Below the pieces are notes generated by a model. That model was given only the letters and a program-made list of their open reading frames with translations. It did not search any database and was not told the DNA's origin. From Massilia forsythiae (lineage in GTDB: Bacteria > Pseudomonadota > Gammaproteobacteria > Burkholderiales > Burkholderiaceae_D), in the NCBI RefSeq assembly GCF_012849555.1, contig NZ_CP051685.1, positions 1,550,001-1,614,000 of the forward strand: a stretch of DNA of 64,000 bases, read 5' to 3'. A program made the position numbers and the translations under genes. This document shows positions 18,054-27,591 of the stretch, one piece after another. How positions within the stretch are numbered: the stretch's first letter is position 1; each line of letters opens with the position of its first letter.

Positions 18054-19696
18054 TCAGCTCCCGCTACGCAGCGCCGCCAGCACCTGCCCCTTGAGCGCCT
18101 TGATCAGGGCGGTCTCGTCCGGCGGCACGCCCTCCGGCGCCGTCTCGGTGCGGTCGGCATAGAACAGACCCAGTTGCACCTTGCCCAGCACCAGCGGCAG
18201 CACGATGAAACTCCTGGCATCCGGCAGCAGTTCGCGGTGCCATGCCGGCAGCAGGTCGCGGATCTTGGGACCGGCGGCATCGGCGATCATCAGGTCGGCG
18301 TCGTTTTCCATGGCCAGGTGGAACAGGTCGCGCCGCGACGGTAGCGGGAAGGCGAAGCCGGCCTGGCGCCGCGCCTGGTCGGCGCCGAAGGCCGCGCGGG
18401 CGCGGTACTGGCCGCCCTTGACGTCTTTCAGCGCCACCGTGGCGAAACGGAAACCCAGCGCCGTGTACAGCGTTTCCAGCACGGCGCGCACCAGGTCGTT
18501 ACCTGCCCCTGGTGCGCACCGCCCTGGTGGGCGGCGCGCATCTGGGTCACGTCCTGCACCCCTGCCAGCAGCAATGCGCGCGCGTTGCGCGGCTTGCCGC
18601 TCGGCCAGGCGCCCTGCTCTTCCCCGGCGCCGAGCGCGGCCAGCAGCAGCACGCCGGGCAGGCCGCCCGTTTCTTGCTCCGCCGCTGCCGGCTGCGGGCG
18701 CGCCAGCGGCGCCAGGTTCATGCTCTGCAACAGGCCGGCCAGTTCGCGTGCCGCTACCCCCAGCAACTCGTCGAGCTGGCCGCCATCCAGGTTCAGCGCG
18801 CCGCCGTAGCGCGCCAGCAAGGCCTGGACTGCCGCGCCGCCGGCGGCAGCGGCGCCGTGCGCCAGCAGGCGCGCCGCATCCAGGCTGAACGAGGCCACCT
18901 GGCGCATCCACTCGGCGCGGTTCAGCGCCAGCTTCAACGGCCCCTCCGGCATTGGCCGCTGGGCGCGCGCGATCACGTCCGGGATCTTCCATTCGTCCAG
19001 CACCGCTTCCGACAGGGCGTCGTAGCTGCAGCCGAGGATCATCTGCGCCGACTGCGCCAGCGTGTGCTTGCCGCTGGCGGCCAGCGCCGCGATCTCGCGG
19101 TAGCGCTCGTGCTCGTGGGACGCCACCAGCAACGGCCCCAGGTTCTTGAACAGCGCCCCGATCGCCGCTTCCTCGGCGCCCTGATAAAAGCTGTGGCGCG
19201 CCATCTCGCGGCCAACCAGGCTGGCGCACAGGGCGATTTCCAGTTCAGCGCGCACGCTGTAGACGTGCTCGCTGCAGCCCAGGGTGTCGACCAGCAGCAT
19301 CGCCAACGCCGTGGTCTTGACGTTGTCGAAGCCGAGCAGCGCAATGGCGCGCGAAATGGTCGTGACCGCGGTGCCGGACCCGGCACGGTACTTGACGGTA
19401 TTCGCCAGGCGCAGGATGCGCTGGGTCAGCGCCACGTCGGACAGCACGTAATAGGCCAGATCGTGGGTGCCCTGGTCGTCCGACGACGCCATGCTGACCA
19501 CGCGCGCGACCGCGCTGCCGAGGGCGAACATGTCTTCTTCGCCGCACACCTTGTTCAGCAGCGCGGTGCGCACGCGCCGGCCTTCCGGAGCGGCGCCCGG
19601 CGCAGCGAAACCCGGCGTGGCGACGCCCGGCGTGGCGACGCCCGGCGTGGCGACGCCCGGCGTAGCGCCCGGCATGAACGGCAGGGCCGCGCTCAT
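18054..19696 (-). pseudogene. HDOD-GAF signalling protein, interrupted by a frameshift
   Basis: The frame from the ATG at 19696 encodes an HDOD domain (TALLNKVCGEEDMFALGSAV ... DVALTQRILRLANTVKYRAG, AIALLGFDNVKTTALAMLLV), then a helical linker reaching GVQDVTQMR. The continuation NDLVRAVLETLYTALGFRFA, a GAF-like domain ending ALKGQVLAALRSGS, is in another frame, so a one-base loss (or two-base gain) falls within about 18497-18545, near a repeated CACCAGGG. The intact product would be ~546 residues. HDOD proteins are non-catalytic HD relatives used in signalling. The start overlaps the upstream stop by ATGA. It may be a real mutation or an assembly error. Confidence 0.75.
19596..19667. repeat. 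In-frame 15-bp tandem repeat in the HDOD gene
   Basis: Three exact copies of CCCGGCGTGGCGACG (19611-19655) are flanked by a diverged copy on each side. Translated, they give a (PGVAT)n stretch near the N-terminus, before the HDOD domain. The unit length is a multiple of three, so copy number can change without loss of frame. Confidence 0.85.
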
Positions 19697-21369
19697 CGCG
19701 CCGCACCGGCGACGATAGCGAAGGCGCCGCCCGGGAGCGCGCCGTGCACGCGGCGCGGTCCCTTGCCGTACTTGTCGAGGATCTGCCGGTGCAGCGCCGC
19801 CAGCGCCGGCAGCTTGGCGTTGACCGGGTCCAGGCGCCGCACCCCGGCGATATACCCGAGCGCCTGCTGGCCGAGGCGCTCGTCCCAGCCGCCGTGGTCC
19901 AGGCATTTCAGCACCGCCAGGGCGGCGTTGAACACCACCTGCGGGTTGTCCGGCAATTGATTCGCCGCTTCCTGCATCAGCGTTACCGCGCCCTTGAAAT
20001 CGCCTTCGCGCGCGCGCGCGGCGCCGCCGGCGACCAGGTCGACCACCTGCTGGCGGCTCTCCACGGCCAGCTTCTGCGCCAGTTCCTTGTGCCCGGCGTT
20101 TTCGAACACCGCCATCGCGCGCGCCATGGCCGCGTTGTTGCCGGCATTGCGCATGACTTCGCGCACCACCTCGGCGGCGCCCTCTTCCATGCGGTTCTCG
20201 ATCGCCACCCGCGCCAGCTCCAGCTTGAGTTCGGCGCGCAGCTCGGGCGCGTCGCGGCTGCCGGCCAGTGCCGTGCTCAAGGCTTCGTTCAGGCGCGCCT
20301 CGTTGCCGGTGTACTCATGCACCATGCTGGAGGCGATCGCGCTGCACACGCCGGTGTGCTTCTGGAACGCCATCGATTTGTCGAGGTCGCGGATCACGGC
20401 CGCGGCCTGCACCGGATCGCCCTTGCGTACCAGGCTCTGCACCAGGCGCACGTGGTCTTGCGGATCGCGGAACTCCGAGTATTTGGCCTTGCTCACGACC
20501 TGCTTCAGGATCTTTTCGGCGGTGTCGTTGTCGCCCGCTTCGAGCGCGGTTTCTCCCAGCTTGCGCAGGCGCCGCACCGCGTGCGGCGACACGCCCACCG
20601 CCTCGGTCAGCACCGCCTGCGCCTTGTCCAGCGCGCCGACCGCCTCGTGGGTGCGCGCCAGCCAGTCGTAGGCGTCGACGAAGTTTTTATTCGTGTCGAC
20701 CAGGTTTTCCAGGATGTCCTGGGCGTCGCCGTAGCGCTCGCGCAGGAACAGCGTCTTGGCCAATCCCAGGCGCGCCCAGGCGATGGCCTTGGTCTCGATC
20801 AGCTTGCGGTAGATCGGCTCGGCCTGCTCCGGTTCGCCCAGGAACATGTGCAACTCGGCGCGCAGGCGCATGAAGTCGGTCAGGTAGCGCACATGGCGCG
20901 CTTCCCCGTCCAGGCAGGCATCGATGGCGTCGCGCTGGTTGCCGGCTTCCATCAACTGGTACACCGGCAGGAACACGCTTCTCTTGTCGAGCGCACGCGC
21001 GATGCGCTCGAGCAGGCGGTCGGCCGTGAACGGTTTCAGGATATAGTCGGTGGGACCGAGTTCTGCGGCGCTGACGACCTTGCCGTAATCGCCTTCGGCC
21101 GTGACCATGAAGAACATGGTCGACAGGCGCATCAGCTTGTGGTGGCGCACGTCTTCCAGCAATTGCTGGCCGTCCTGGCCACCTTCGAGCGCGTATTCGC
21201 ACAGGATCAGGTCGTAGTGTTTGCCGCCGATGTGCTTGACCGCCTGGTTGGAACTGCCGGCATGGTCGACCCTGGTCAAGCCGCACATCGCCAGCATGTT
21301 GTGGATCATCGCGCGCATGCCGGCGTGCGGCTCGACGATCAGTGCGTTGAGTCCCTCGAGTTCGTTCAT
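19693..21369 (-). CDS. Receiver-like (pseudo-REC) protein with TPR repeats
   Basis: 558 residues. An N-terminal CheY-like domain (about 1-125) is followed by a long helical TPR region (about 150-520; for example AWARLGLAKTLFLRERYGDA). The conserved Lys is kept (DYILKPFT) and the Thr is in FFMVTAE, but the phospho-acceptor position reads LILCEYAL, Glu instead of Asp, and the acidic pair is EP (LIVEPHAGM). Normal phosphorylation is therefore unlikely, and it may behave as a fixed 'on' or scaffold receiver. It is translationally coupled (ATGA) to the downstream HDOD gene. An upstream in-frame start (MQPAEPTQ, near 21414) cannot be excluded. Confidence 0.82.
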   Translation of the reverse strand: MNELEGLNALIVEPHAGMRAMIHNMLAMCGLTRVDHAGSSNQAVKHIGGKHYDLILCEYALEGGQDGQQLLEDVRHHKLMRLSTMFFMVTAEGDYGKVVSAAELGPTDYILKPFTADRLLERIARALDKRSVFLPVYQLMEAGNQRDAIDACLDGEARHVRYLTDFMRLRAELHMFLGEPEQAEPIYRKLIETKAIAWARLGLAKTLFLRERYGDAQDILENLVDTNKNFVDAYDWLARTHEAVGALDKAQAVLTEAVGVSPHAVRRLRKLGETALEAGDNDTAEKILKQVVSKAKYSEFRDPQDHVRLVQSLVRKGDPVQAAAVIRDLDKSMAFQKHTGVCSAIASSMVHEYTGNEARLNEALSTALAGSRDAPELRAELKLELARVAIENRMEEGAAEVVREVMRNAGNNAAMARAMAVFENAGHKELAQKLAVESRQQVVDLVAGGAARAREGDFKGAVTLMQEAANQLPDNPQVVFNAALAVLKCLDHGGWDERLGQQALGYIAGVRRLDPVNAKLPALAALHRQILDKYGKGPRRVHGALPGGAFAIVAGAAR

Positions 21370-21539
21370 ATCCCGGTGCGCCTTTTCTGCCTGCGTTGGC
21401 TCCGCGGGCTGCATCGGCCCGCAATGTCTTCCGAGTATATTACGCCCAGCGAACAAAATACTTGATTGCCGGAAACTGTTTTTCAGCAAATTGTCGCGAA
21501 AAACCACACCGGTTTCGCGCCGGTGCATGCCAGTGCGAT

Positions 21540-22520
21540 TCAGCCGCCGGCGTCGTGCGCCGCAGTCTCGTTCAGCGACAAATGGCGGCCGCCGGTGCAG
21601 TCGGCGCGGGCGCCGCCGACCAGGATGTTTTGGTAGCGCACCTCGTACTTGCCGGCCGCCAGGCGGTCGATCAGGAACTTGGTACGGCCGGACACGTAGG
21701 CGTGACGGACGTTGGAGTGCCGGTCGAGGTCGTAGAGCTTGACCAGCACCGGAGAAGGATTGCCGCTGTTGTCGACCAGCACCTGCATCTCTTCGCCCTG
21801 GTTGCCGATCGGATAACCGTCGATGTAGCCGGACTGGGCCGGCCACGGATCGCCGTTCGGCGACAGCTGGCTCTGCAGGTCGGTATCGCAATCCGGGGCG
21901 CGCTGCGGCACCACCAGCTGGGTCACGGCCAGCGCTTTGACATCCGGCGGCGCGTCGGATTGGCCGGCCGGGCGCGCCCAGCCGTCGGCGCCGGCATCGA
22001 CGCGCTGGCCGGCCGGTGCCTGGCTGGCGCGGTCGGTACTCTCGCTGATCGATGCGGCCGGCGGCTTGCCGCCCCAGGCCAGCGCCGACGGCAATACCCT
22101 GGGCGGATCGAGCAGGAAGAATACCAGCGCCGCGCCGCCGGCGAAACAGGCCAGCATGCCGCCCCACCATTGCGGCTGGCGAATGAAACGCCAGCGCGGC
22201 GGCGGCGCCACCTGGCGCGGTTCCCATTGCGCATCGGCGCGCGTGCGTTCGCGCCCCTCGTCGCCATGGGTGCTTTCCAGCCATTCGACTTCCCACTCTT
22301 CCGAGGCGATCCAGTCGTCGTGTTCCTTGCGTCGTACCGGGTCCGACAGGATGTTGTAGGCGGTGTTGACGATCGCCATGATGCGCGCCGCCCGCTCGTC
22401 GCCCTGGTTTTTATCCGGATGGTATTTCTGGCTCAAGGCCTTGTAGGCCGCGCGAATGACTTCCTGCGGCGCGTGGCGCGACACTTTCAGGTTGTCATAG
22501 TGGGTGTGGATCTTGGCCAT
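21540..22520 (-). CDS. J-domain (DnaJ-like) membrane protein
   Basis: 326 residues. The N-terminal J domain (HYDNLKVSRHAPQEVIRAAY ... KYHPDKNQGDE, HPD motif near residue 35) should stimulate an Hsp70 such as DnaK. A single hydrophobic segment follows around residues 110-128 (GGMLACFAGGAALVFFLL), and the rest is a non-conserved ~190-residue domain predicted to lie across the membrane. It lacks the Gly/Phe and zinc domains of true DnaJ, so it is a specialised co-chaperone of unknown client. It lies 170 bp upstream of the pseudo-receiver gene on the same strand. Confidence 0.8.
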   Translation of the reverse strand: MAKIHTHYDNLKVSRHAPQEVIRAAYKALSQKYHPDKNQGDERAARIMAIVNTAYNILSDPVRRKEHDDWIASEEWEVEWLESTHGDEGRERTRADAQWEPRQVAPPPRWRFIRQPQWWGGMLACFAGGAALVFFLLDPPRVLPSALAWGGKPPAASISESTDRASQAPAGQRVDAGADGWARPAGQSDAPPDVKALAVTQLVVPQRAPDCDTDLQSQLSPNGDPWPAQSGYIDGYPIGNQGEEMQVLVDNSGNPSPVLVKLYDLDRHSNVRHAYVSGRTKFLIDRLAAGKYEVRYQNILVGGARADCTGGRHLSLNETAAHDAGG

Positions 22521-22697
22521 GGGGGATGCAGTCTGTCAGCGCGGATTGCCGGCGTGGCCCAGGGCGCCGCCGGCTTGTCGATCACTCAATAGTAGCGCAA
22601 TCGCGACGCGTGGATGCCCTGTCCCGACAGCCTTTCCATGCGCCATGCCGGATACAGCATAGCCGGGTTTGTATCCTGGATGCAAGATGCCAATATG

Positions 22698-23846
22698 CTA
22701 CAGACGGTGGCTGCGGTCCGCTTGTCCGATGGCCGGATCGAGCGCGACGCCGCGTCCGACCACCAGCACCTTGAACAATTCTCCCATCTCGGCCGGCGAC
22801 ACCAGTTTTTGCACGGCCTTCGATTGCGGCAGGTAGCGCAGCGCATCCTCGGGGTCGGTTTCCAGCAGCAGGCTGCCGATGCCGGCCGCTAGCAGGAAGT
22901 GGGCCTGGCTCATGTAGGCCAGCACGTCCAGCCCGGCGCCCTGGGCGGCCAACGCCATCGCGGTGAAGTCGACGTGCGCGGTGATGTCCTGCAAGCCGGG
23001 CAGATAGAACGGATCGGGGTGCGCATGGTGGCGGTAATGGCACATCAGGGTGCCGCCGCTGCGCTCGTCGAAATAGTATTCGTGCGCCGGAAAACCGTAG
23101 TCGACCAGAATGGCGGCGCCCTTGCCGCCATCGAACACGCCGGCCAGCGAGCGCATGAAGCCGGACGCGACCGGGTGCAACTCGGTCAGGTAGCCATCCT
23201 GCAAATCGTCCGCGCCCGGCACCTGGCGCGCCACCTGTTCCAGCAGCGCGGCATCCGCTTCGCGGTCGACGAAGGCGAAGGCGCCGTCGGCGACGGTGAC
23301 CATGCGCCGGCGCCATTGCGTGCCGTCCTTGACCGCCAGTTCGACCGGCATCGCGTCCAGCACTTCGTTGGCCAGCACCACGCCGCGAAAGCCGTTCGGC
23401 AAGGCGTCGACCCAGCGCACCTGCGGGAAGGCGGCCAGCGCCTGCTGCTGGCGCGCGCGCAATTCGCCCGACAATTCGATGATGGTATAACTCTCGACCG
23501 CGACGCCCAGGGCGTCCAGCGCGCCCAGCACGTCGTGCGCCAGCTTGCCGGTGCCGGCCCCGAATTCGATGATGTCGGGACCACTTTGCGCCATAATAGC
23601 GGCGGCCGCGCGCGCCAGCGTGGCGCCGTACAGCGGGCTGATCTCGGGCGCGGTGGTGAAATCGCCATCCTTGCCGAGCTTGGCCGCGCCGCCGCTGTAG
23701 TAGCCCAGGCCGGGCGCATACAGCGCCAGCTCCATGAAGCGCGAGAAAGGAATGGCGCCGCCTTGTTCGGCGATCTCGGCAGCGATGAGGCGCTGCAGGG
23801 CAGTGGACGCGGCCAGCGCGTCGCTGTTCGGTGCGGGTAGGGACAT
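22698..23846 (-). CDS. SAM-dependent methyltransferase, MidA/NDUFAF7 family
   Basis: 382 residues. Features of the DUF185/MidA family are IPFSRFMELALYAPGLGYYS, DFTTAPEISPLYG and the SAM-binding motif IIEFGAGTGKLA. Mitochondrial relatives methylate an arginine of complex I; the bacterial role is not established. The ATG at 23846 (MSLPAPN) is chosen because upstream residues are non-conserved and overlap the promoter of the divergent pteridine reductase gene, whose ATG is 57 bp away. Confidence 0.85.
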   Translation of the reverse strand: MSLPAPNSDALAASTALQRLIAAEIAEQGGAIPFSRFMELALYAPGLGYYSGGAAKLGKDGDFTTAPEISPLYGATLARAAAAIMAQSGPDIIEFGAGTGKLAHDVLGALDALGVAVESYTIIELSGELRARQQQALAAFPQVRWVDALPNGFRGVVLANEVLDAMPVELAVKDGTQWRRRMVTVADGAFAFVDREADAALLEQVARQVPGADDLQDGYLTELHPVASGFMRSLAGVFDGGKGAAILVDYGFPAHEYYFDERSGGTLMCHYRHHAHPDPFYLPGLQDITAHVDFTAMALAAQGAGLDVLAYMSQAHFLLAAGIGSLLLETDPEDALRYLPQSKAVQKLVSPAEMGELFKVLVVGRGVALDPAIGQADRSHRL

Positions 23847-23902
23847 CCGGCCATTGTAGCGAAGATTGGCGCCGCTCCCGGCCCAGGCGCAACCCAGACG
23901 AC

Positions 23903-24694
23903 ATGACAGACACGACTTCGACCCATCATCCACAAGGCGCGCGGGTGGCGCTGGTGACCGGCGCCGGCCGCCGTATCGGCCGCGCCATCGCGCTCGGCAT
24001 GGCGCAGGCCGGCTGGGACGTCGCCGTCCATTACCGCCGTTCCGAGCAGGAAGCGCACGAGGTGGCGGATGCCATCCACGCGCTGGGCCGGCGCGCCGTG
24101 GCCGTGCACGCCGACCTGTCCGACGGCGCCGCGGTGCGCGCCATGCCGGCGCGCGTGCTGCAGTCGTTGGGCCGCCTGGATTGCATCGTCAACAACGCCT
24201 CGTTGTTCGAATACGACAAGCCCGACGATTTTTCACCGGGCCTGCTGGCGACGCACATGCAGTGCAACGTGGCGGCGCCGCTGCTGCTTGCGCAGGAACT
24301 GCACGCCCTGACCGCACCGGATGGCCGGGCCGTGGTCGTCAACCTGCTGGACCAGAAACTGTACAATTTGAACCCGGATTTTTTGTCGTACACGCTGTCG
24401 AAGGCGGCGCTGCACACCGCCACCACGCTGCTGGCCCAGGCGCTGGCGCCGCGGCTGCGCGTGGTCGGCGTGGCGCCCGGCATCACCATGGTCTCGGGCG
24501 ACCAGACCGAGGACGGCTTTGCACAGGCGCACACGGCGACGCCGCTGGGCCGCTCGTCCACCCCGCAGGACATCGTCGATGCGGTCTGCTACGCGGCCGG
24601 CGCCACGGCGCTGACCGGCACCACGCTGCTGGTCGACGGCGGCCAGCACCTGGTGCCGCTGCGGCGCGACGTGATGTTTTTAACCAATCAGTAG
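23903..24694 (+). CDS. SDR-family pteridine reductase-like oxidoreductase
   Basis: 263 residues. The Rossmann nucleotide motif is TGAGRRIGRAIA; the TGxxxRIG form (Arg in place of a small residue) is typical of pteridine reductases and FolM-type dihydromonapterin reductases using NADPH. NNAS and the Y-x3-K active site (SYTLSKAAL) follow, and the protein ends VDGGQHLVPLRRDV. It is followed after 16 bp by folB, supporting a pterin/folate role, and is probably co-transcribed with folB and ttcA. The start MTDTTSTHH is placed where homology begins. Confidence 0.82.
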   Translation: MTDTTSTHHPQGARVALVTGAGRRIGRAIALGMAQAGWDVAVHYRRSEQEAHEVADAIHALGRRAVAVHADLSDGAAVRAMPARVLQSLGRLDCIVNNASLFEYDKPDDFSPGLLATHMQCNVAAPLLLAQELHALTAPDGRAVVVNLLDQKLYNLNPDFLSYTLSKAALHTATTLLAQALAPRLRVVGVAPGITMVSGDQTEDGFAQAHTATPLGRSSTPQDIVDAVCYAAGATALTGTTLLVDGGQHLVPLRRDVMFLTNQ

Positions 24695-24710
24695 TCTCCT
24701 GGAGTTTCCT

Positions 24711-25109
24711 ATGTTGTCCGCCCTGTCCCACCCGCAGCTGCGCGATTGCCGCCGGCTGTTCCTGCGCAATTACGAAGTCATGATCAACATCGGCGTGCAC
24801 GACTTCGAGAAGAAGGGCGAGCAACGCGTCCTGATCAATGTCGACCTGTACATTCCGCTGGCGCAGTCGACCCCCAAGGACGACCAGTTGCACGAAGTGG
24901 TCGACTACGACTTCATGCGCGACACCATCGCCAGGCGCATGGCGCAGGGCCACGTGCAGCTGCAGGAAACCCTGTGCGACGACGTGGTCAAGGCGATGCT
25001 GGCGCACCCGCGCGTGCGCGCCGCGAGCGTGTCGACCATGAAGCCGGACGTGTATCCCGACTGCGAAGGCGTCGGCGTCGAAGTATTCCAGATCAAGGAT
25101 GAAGCATGA
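24711..25109 (+). CDS. folB: Dihydroneopterin aldolase
   Basis: 132 residues. Cleaves 7,8-dihydroneopterin to 6-hydroxymethyl-dihydropterin in folate synthesis. The family opening [20 protein letters not shown], followed by [11 protein letters not shown] and [13 protein letters not shown], is clear. It sits between a pteridine reductase-like gene and ttcA; its last codons overlap the ttcA start (ATGA). The start ATG is preceded by TGGAG. Confidence 0.92.
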   Translation: MLSALSHPQLRDCRRLFLRNYEVMINIGVHDFEKKGEQRVLINVDLYIPLAQSTPKDDQLHEVVDYDFMRDTIARRMAQGHVQLQETLCDDVVKAMLAHPRVRAASVSTMKPDVYPDCEGVGVEVFQIKDEA

Positions 25110-26065
25110 ACGAAGTGACGATGGCGCGCGCCGATGCGCTGGACGAGGTTGCAGTGGCCGCCTCGGCCGGATCGGGCGACAAGCAAGGCGACAAGCGCGC
25201 CTACGAGAACAACAAGCTCCATAAACGCCTGTGCCGCCTGGTCGGCCAGGCGATCGGCGATTTCAACATGATCGAGGATGGCGACAAGGTGATGGTCTGC
25301 CTGTCCGGCGGCAAGGACAGCTACGCCCTGCTCGACATCCTGATGACGCTGCGCGAGCGCGCACCGATCGGGTTCGAGCTGGTGGCCGTCAACCTCGACC
25401 AGAAGCAGCCGAATTTCCCGCCCGAGGTATTGCCGGCCTACCTGGACAAGCTGGGCGTGCCCTACCACATCGAGAACCAGGACACCTACAGCATCGTCAA
25501 GCGCCTGATCCCGGAAGGCAAGACCACGTGCTCGCTCTGCTCCAGGCTGCGGCGCGGCATCCTGTACCGCGTTGCCGACGAGCTCGGCTGCAACAAGATC
25601 GCCCTCGGCCACCACCGCGACGATATTCTCGAAACCTTTTTCCTGAACATGTTCTTCGGCGCGAAGATCAAGGGCATGCCGGCCAAGCTGGTGTCCGACG
25701 ACGGCAAGCACATGGTGATCCGCCCGCTCGCCTACGTGAAGGAAGCGGACACCGAGCGCTACGCCGAAGTGAAAGGCTTCCCGATCATTCCGTGCGACCT
25801 GTGCGGCTCGCAGGAAAACCTGCAGAGAAAACAGATCAAGGCCTTGATGCGCGACTGGGAAAAGAAGCACCCGGGCCGCGTCGAGAACATCTTTTCCGCC
25901 CTGTCGACGGTGGTGCCGTCGCACCTGATGGACCGCGACCTGTTCGGTTTCACGGGCTTGACCACCGACGGCATCGCCAACCCGGACGGCGACATCGCCT
26001 TCGACGAGGAACCGTGCTCGACGCCGTCCACGCCATCGGGCACGATTCCGCTGCAAGCCGTGTAA
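25106..26065 (+). CDS. ttcA: tRNA 2-thiocytidine(32) synthetase TtcA
   Basis: 319 residues. ATP-dependent thiolation of cytidine 32 in tRNA, using a 4Fe-4S cluster. The PP-loop is CLSGGKDS near residue 68. The cluster cysteines are in [11 protein letters not shown], and another CxxC occurs in [13 protein letters not shown], both family hallmarks, as are [20 protein letters not shown] and [10 protein letters not shown]. The N-terminal ~30 residues are poorly conserved. Folate genes upstream are joined by overlap. Confidence 0.95.
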   Translation: MNEVTMARADALDEVAVAASAGSGDKQGDKRAYENNKLHKRLCRLVGQAIGDFNMIEDGDKVMVCLSGGKDSYALLDILMTLRERAPIGFELVAVNLDQKQPNFPPEVLPAYLDKLGVPYHIENQDTYSIVKRLIPEGKTTCSLCSRLRRGILYRVADELGCNKIALGHHRDDILETFFLNMFFGAKIKGMPAKLVSDDGKHMVIRPLAYVKEADTERYAEVKGFPIIPCDLCGSQENLQRKQIKALMRDWEKKHPGRVENIFSALSTVVPSHLMDRDLFGFTGLTTDGIANPDGDIAFDEEPCSTPSTPSGTIPLQAV

Positions 26066-26077
26066 GCACGGGCTTTT

Positions 26078-26113
26078 CCGGCAGGCGCCGCGCATGCAAG
26101 GTGCGCCTGCCGG
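26078..26113 (+). terminator. Hairpin after ttcA, probable terminator
   Basis: A perfect 11-bp stem (CCGGCAGGCGC / GCGCCTGCCGG) with a 14-nt loop, 12 bp past the ttcA stop. The nearest T-run (TTTTT) is about 15 bp further, so termination may be Rho-assisted. Confidence 0.45.
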
Positions 26114-26153
26114 TAACAGCGCACGACTTTTTGTAGTTCAGTTTCATCGACGC

Positions 26154-26171
26154 AATGGAAACGATTCCATT
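26154..26171. promoter_or_regulatory. LacI/GalR-type operator upstream of the sugar transporter
   Basis: AATGGAAACGATTCCATT: 7-bp perfect arms around ACGA with a central CG, the form typical of LacI-family operators. It lies ~120 bp before the transporter ATG; no regulator gene is adjacent. The only LacI-type regulator in the window is at 45953, and whether it acts here is untested. Confidence 0.65.
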
Positions 26172-26289
26172 TTTCGTGTCGAGCCCGGCACCAGCTGCCT
26201 TTTTCCAGGTAAACCGATGTAATATTGCTACTTGACTCGGCAGTTCGCCTGGCCGGGCCGACTCATCGCGTCACTTACCTGGACCTTTC

Positions 26290-27573
26290 ATGCAAATCGG
26301 CCAATCCGCCGCCCCTGCCGGCGCCGCCTCTTCCACGCCCGCGAACGTCGCCAGCCTGCGCGTGTTCGTGTTCGCGCTGTTCTTCATCTTCGGCGGCATC
26401 ACCAGCCTGAACGACGTGATCATTCCCAAGCTGAAGGATCTGTTCACCCTCAGCTATGCCCAGGCCATGCTGGTGCAATCGGCCTTCTTCGCTGCCTATT
26501 TCATCGTCTCGCTGCCGGCCGCCGCCATCGTGCGCCGCTTCGGCTACATGCGCACCGCCGTGGCCGGTTTGCTGACCATGACGCTCGGCTGCCTGCTGTT
26601 CATCCCGGCCTCGTCGTCCGGCATGTTCGCCACCTTCCTGCTGGCGCTGTTCGTGCTGGCCGCCGGCATCACCATCGTGCAGGTGGTGGCCAACCCGCTG
26701 ATCTCGATGCTGGGTGCGCCCGCCACCGCGTCCAGCCGCCTGACCTTCGCGCAAGCCTTCAATTCGCTCGGCACCACGGTGTTCCCCTACGTCGGCGCGA
26801 TCCTGATCCTGGGCTCGCTCGCCCACGTCGACCAGACTGCCTTGAACGCGGCCGAGCTGGCCGCCTACCGCGCCGCCGAGAGCCAAGTGGTGGTGCATAC
26901 CTATATCGGCCTGGCGATCGCGCTGGCCATCGTCGCCGGCCTGGTCTGGATGAACCGCAACCGCCTGGCCGAACACACCGGCGGCCAGGGCGATTTGCTG
27001 GACGCCCTGCAACTGCTGCGCCAGCCGCGCTTCGCCTTCGGCGCACTGTGCATCTTCCTGTACGTCGGCGCCGAAGTCGCGGTCGGCTCGCTGATCGTGA
27101 ACTACCTGATGCAATCGGACGTGCTGGGACTGGGCGCGGAAGCTGCCGGCAAGCACGTGCCGCTGTACTGGGGCGGCGCCATGGTCGGGCGCTTCCTGGG
27201 CGCCTACGTGCTGCGCGTGTGCTCGCCGGGCAAGGTGCTGGCCGCGGTCGGCGCCATCGCCGCGCTGCTGCTGCTGGTCGCCGGCACCGGCAGCGGCGCC
27301 GTCTCGGGCTGGAGCTTGCTGGCCATTGGCCTGGTCAATTCCATCATGTTTCCCACCATTTTCACGCTGGCCTCGGAAGGCCTGGGCGAGCGCGCCGCCG
27401 ACGGCTCGGGCCTGATCTGCATGGCCATCGTCGGCGGCGCCATCGTGCCGCTGCTGACCGGCTACGTGGCCGACGCTTCCGGCCTGCGCATTTCCCTGGC
27501 GGTGCCGGCCGTGTGCTACCTGCTGATCCTGCTGTTCGGCTGGTACGCGCGCCGTCCGCTGCAGCGCTGCTGA
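26290..27573 (+). CDS. Sugar MFS transporter (FucP/FGHS family)
   Basis: 427 residues with about twelve hydrophobic segments. The opening FVFALFFIFGGITSLNDVII and the block [20 protein letters not shown] then [12 protein letters not shown] are those of the FucP-type proton/sugar symporters, which import fucose, galactose, glucose or N-acetylglucosamine. It is clearly paralogous to the transporter at 44308-45600 and shares the same motifs. It stands alone on the plus strand with a LacI-type operator upstream; the substrate cannot be told from sequence. Confidence 0.88.
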   Translation: MQIGQSAAPAGAASSTPANVASLRVFVFALFFIFGGITSLNDVIIPKLKDLFTLSYAQAMLVQSAFFAAYFIVSLPAAAIVRRFGYMRTAVAGLLTMTLGCLLFIPASSSGMFATFLLALFVLAAGITIVQVVANPLISMLGAPATASSRLTFAQAFNSLGTTVFPYVGAILILGSLAHVDQTALNAAELAAYRAAESQVVVHTYIGLAIALAIVAGLVWMNRNRLAEHTGGQGDLLDALQLLRQPRFAFGALCIFLYVGAEVAVGSLIVNYLMQSDVLGLGAEAAGKHVPLYWGGAMVGRFLGAYVLRVCSPGKVLAAVGAIAALLLLVAGTGSGAVSGWSLLAIGLVNSIMFPTIFTLASEGLGERAADGSGLICMAIVGGAIVPLLTGYVADASGLRISLAVPAVCYLLILLFGWYARRPLQRC

Positions 27574-27591
27574 CACTGCGCATGGGGCCGC

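Noticed and set aside
18497..18545. Programmed ribosomal frameshifting in the HDOD gene
   Set aside because: No slippery heptamer plus downstream structure was found; a mutation or assembly error is simpler.
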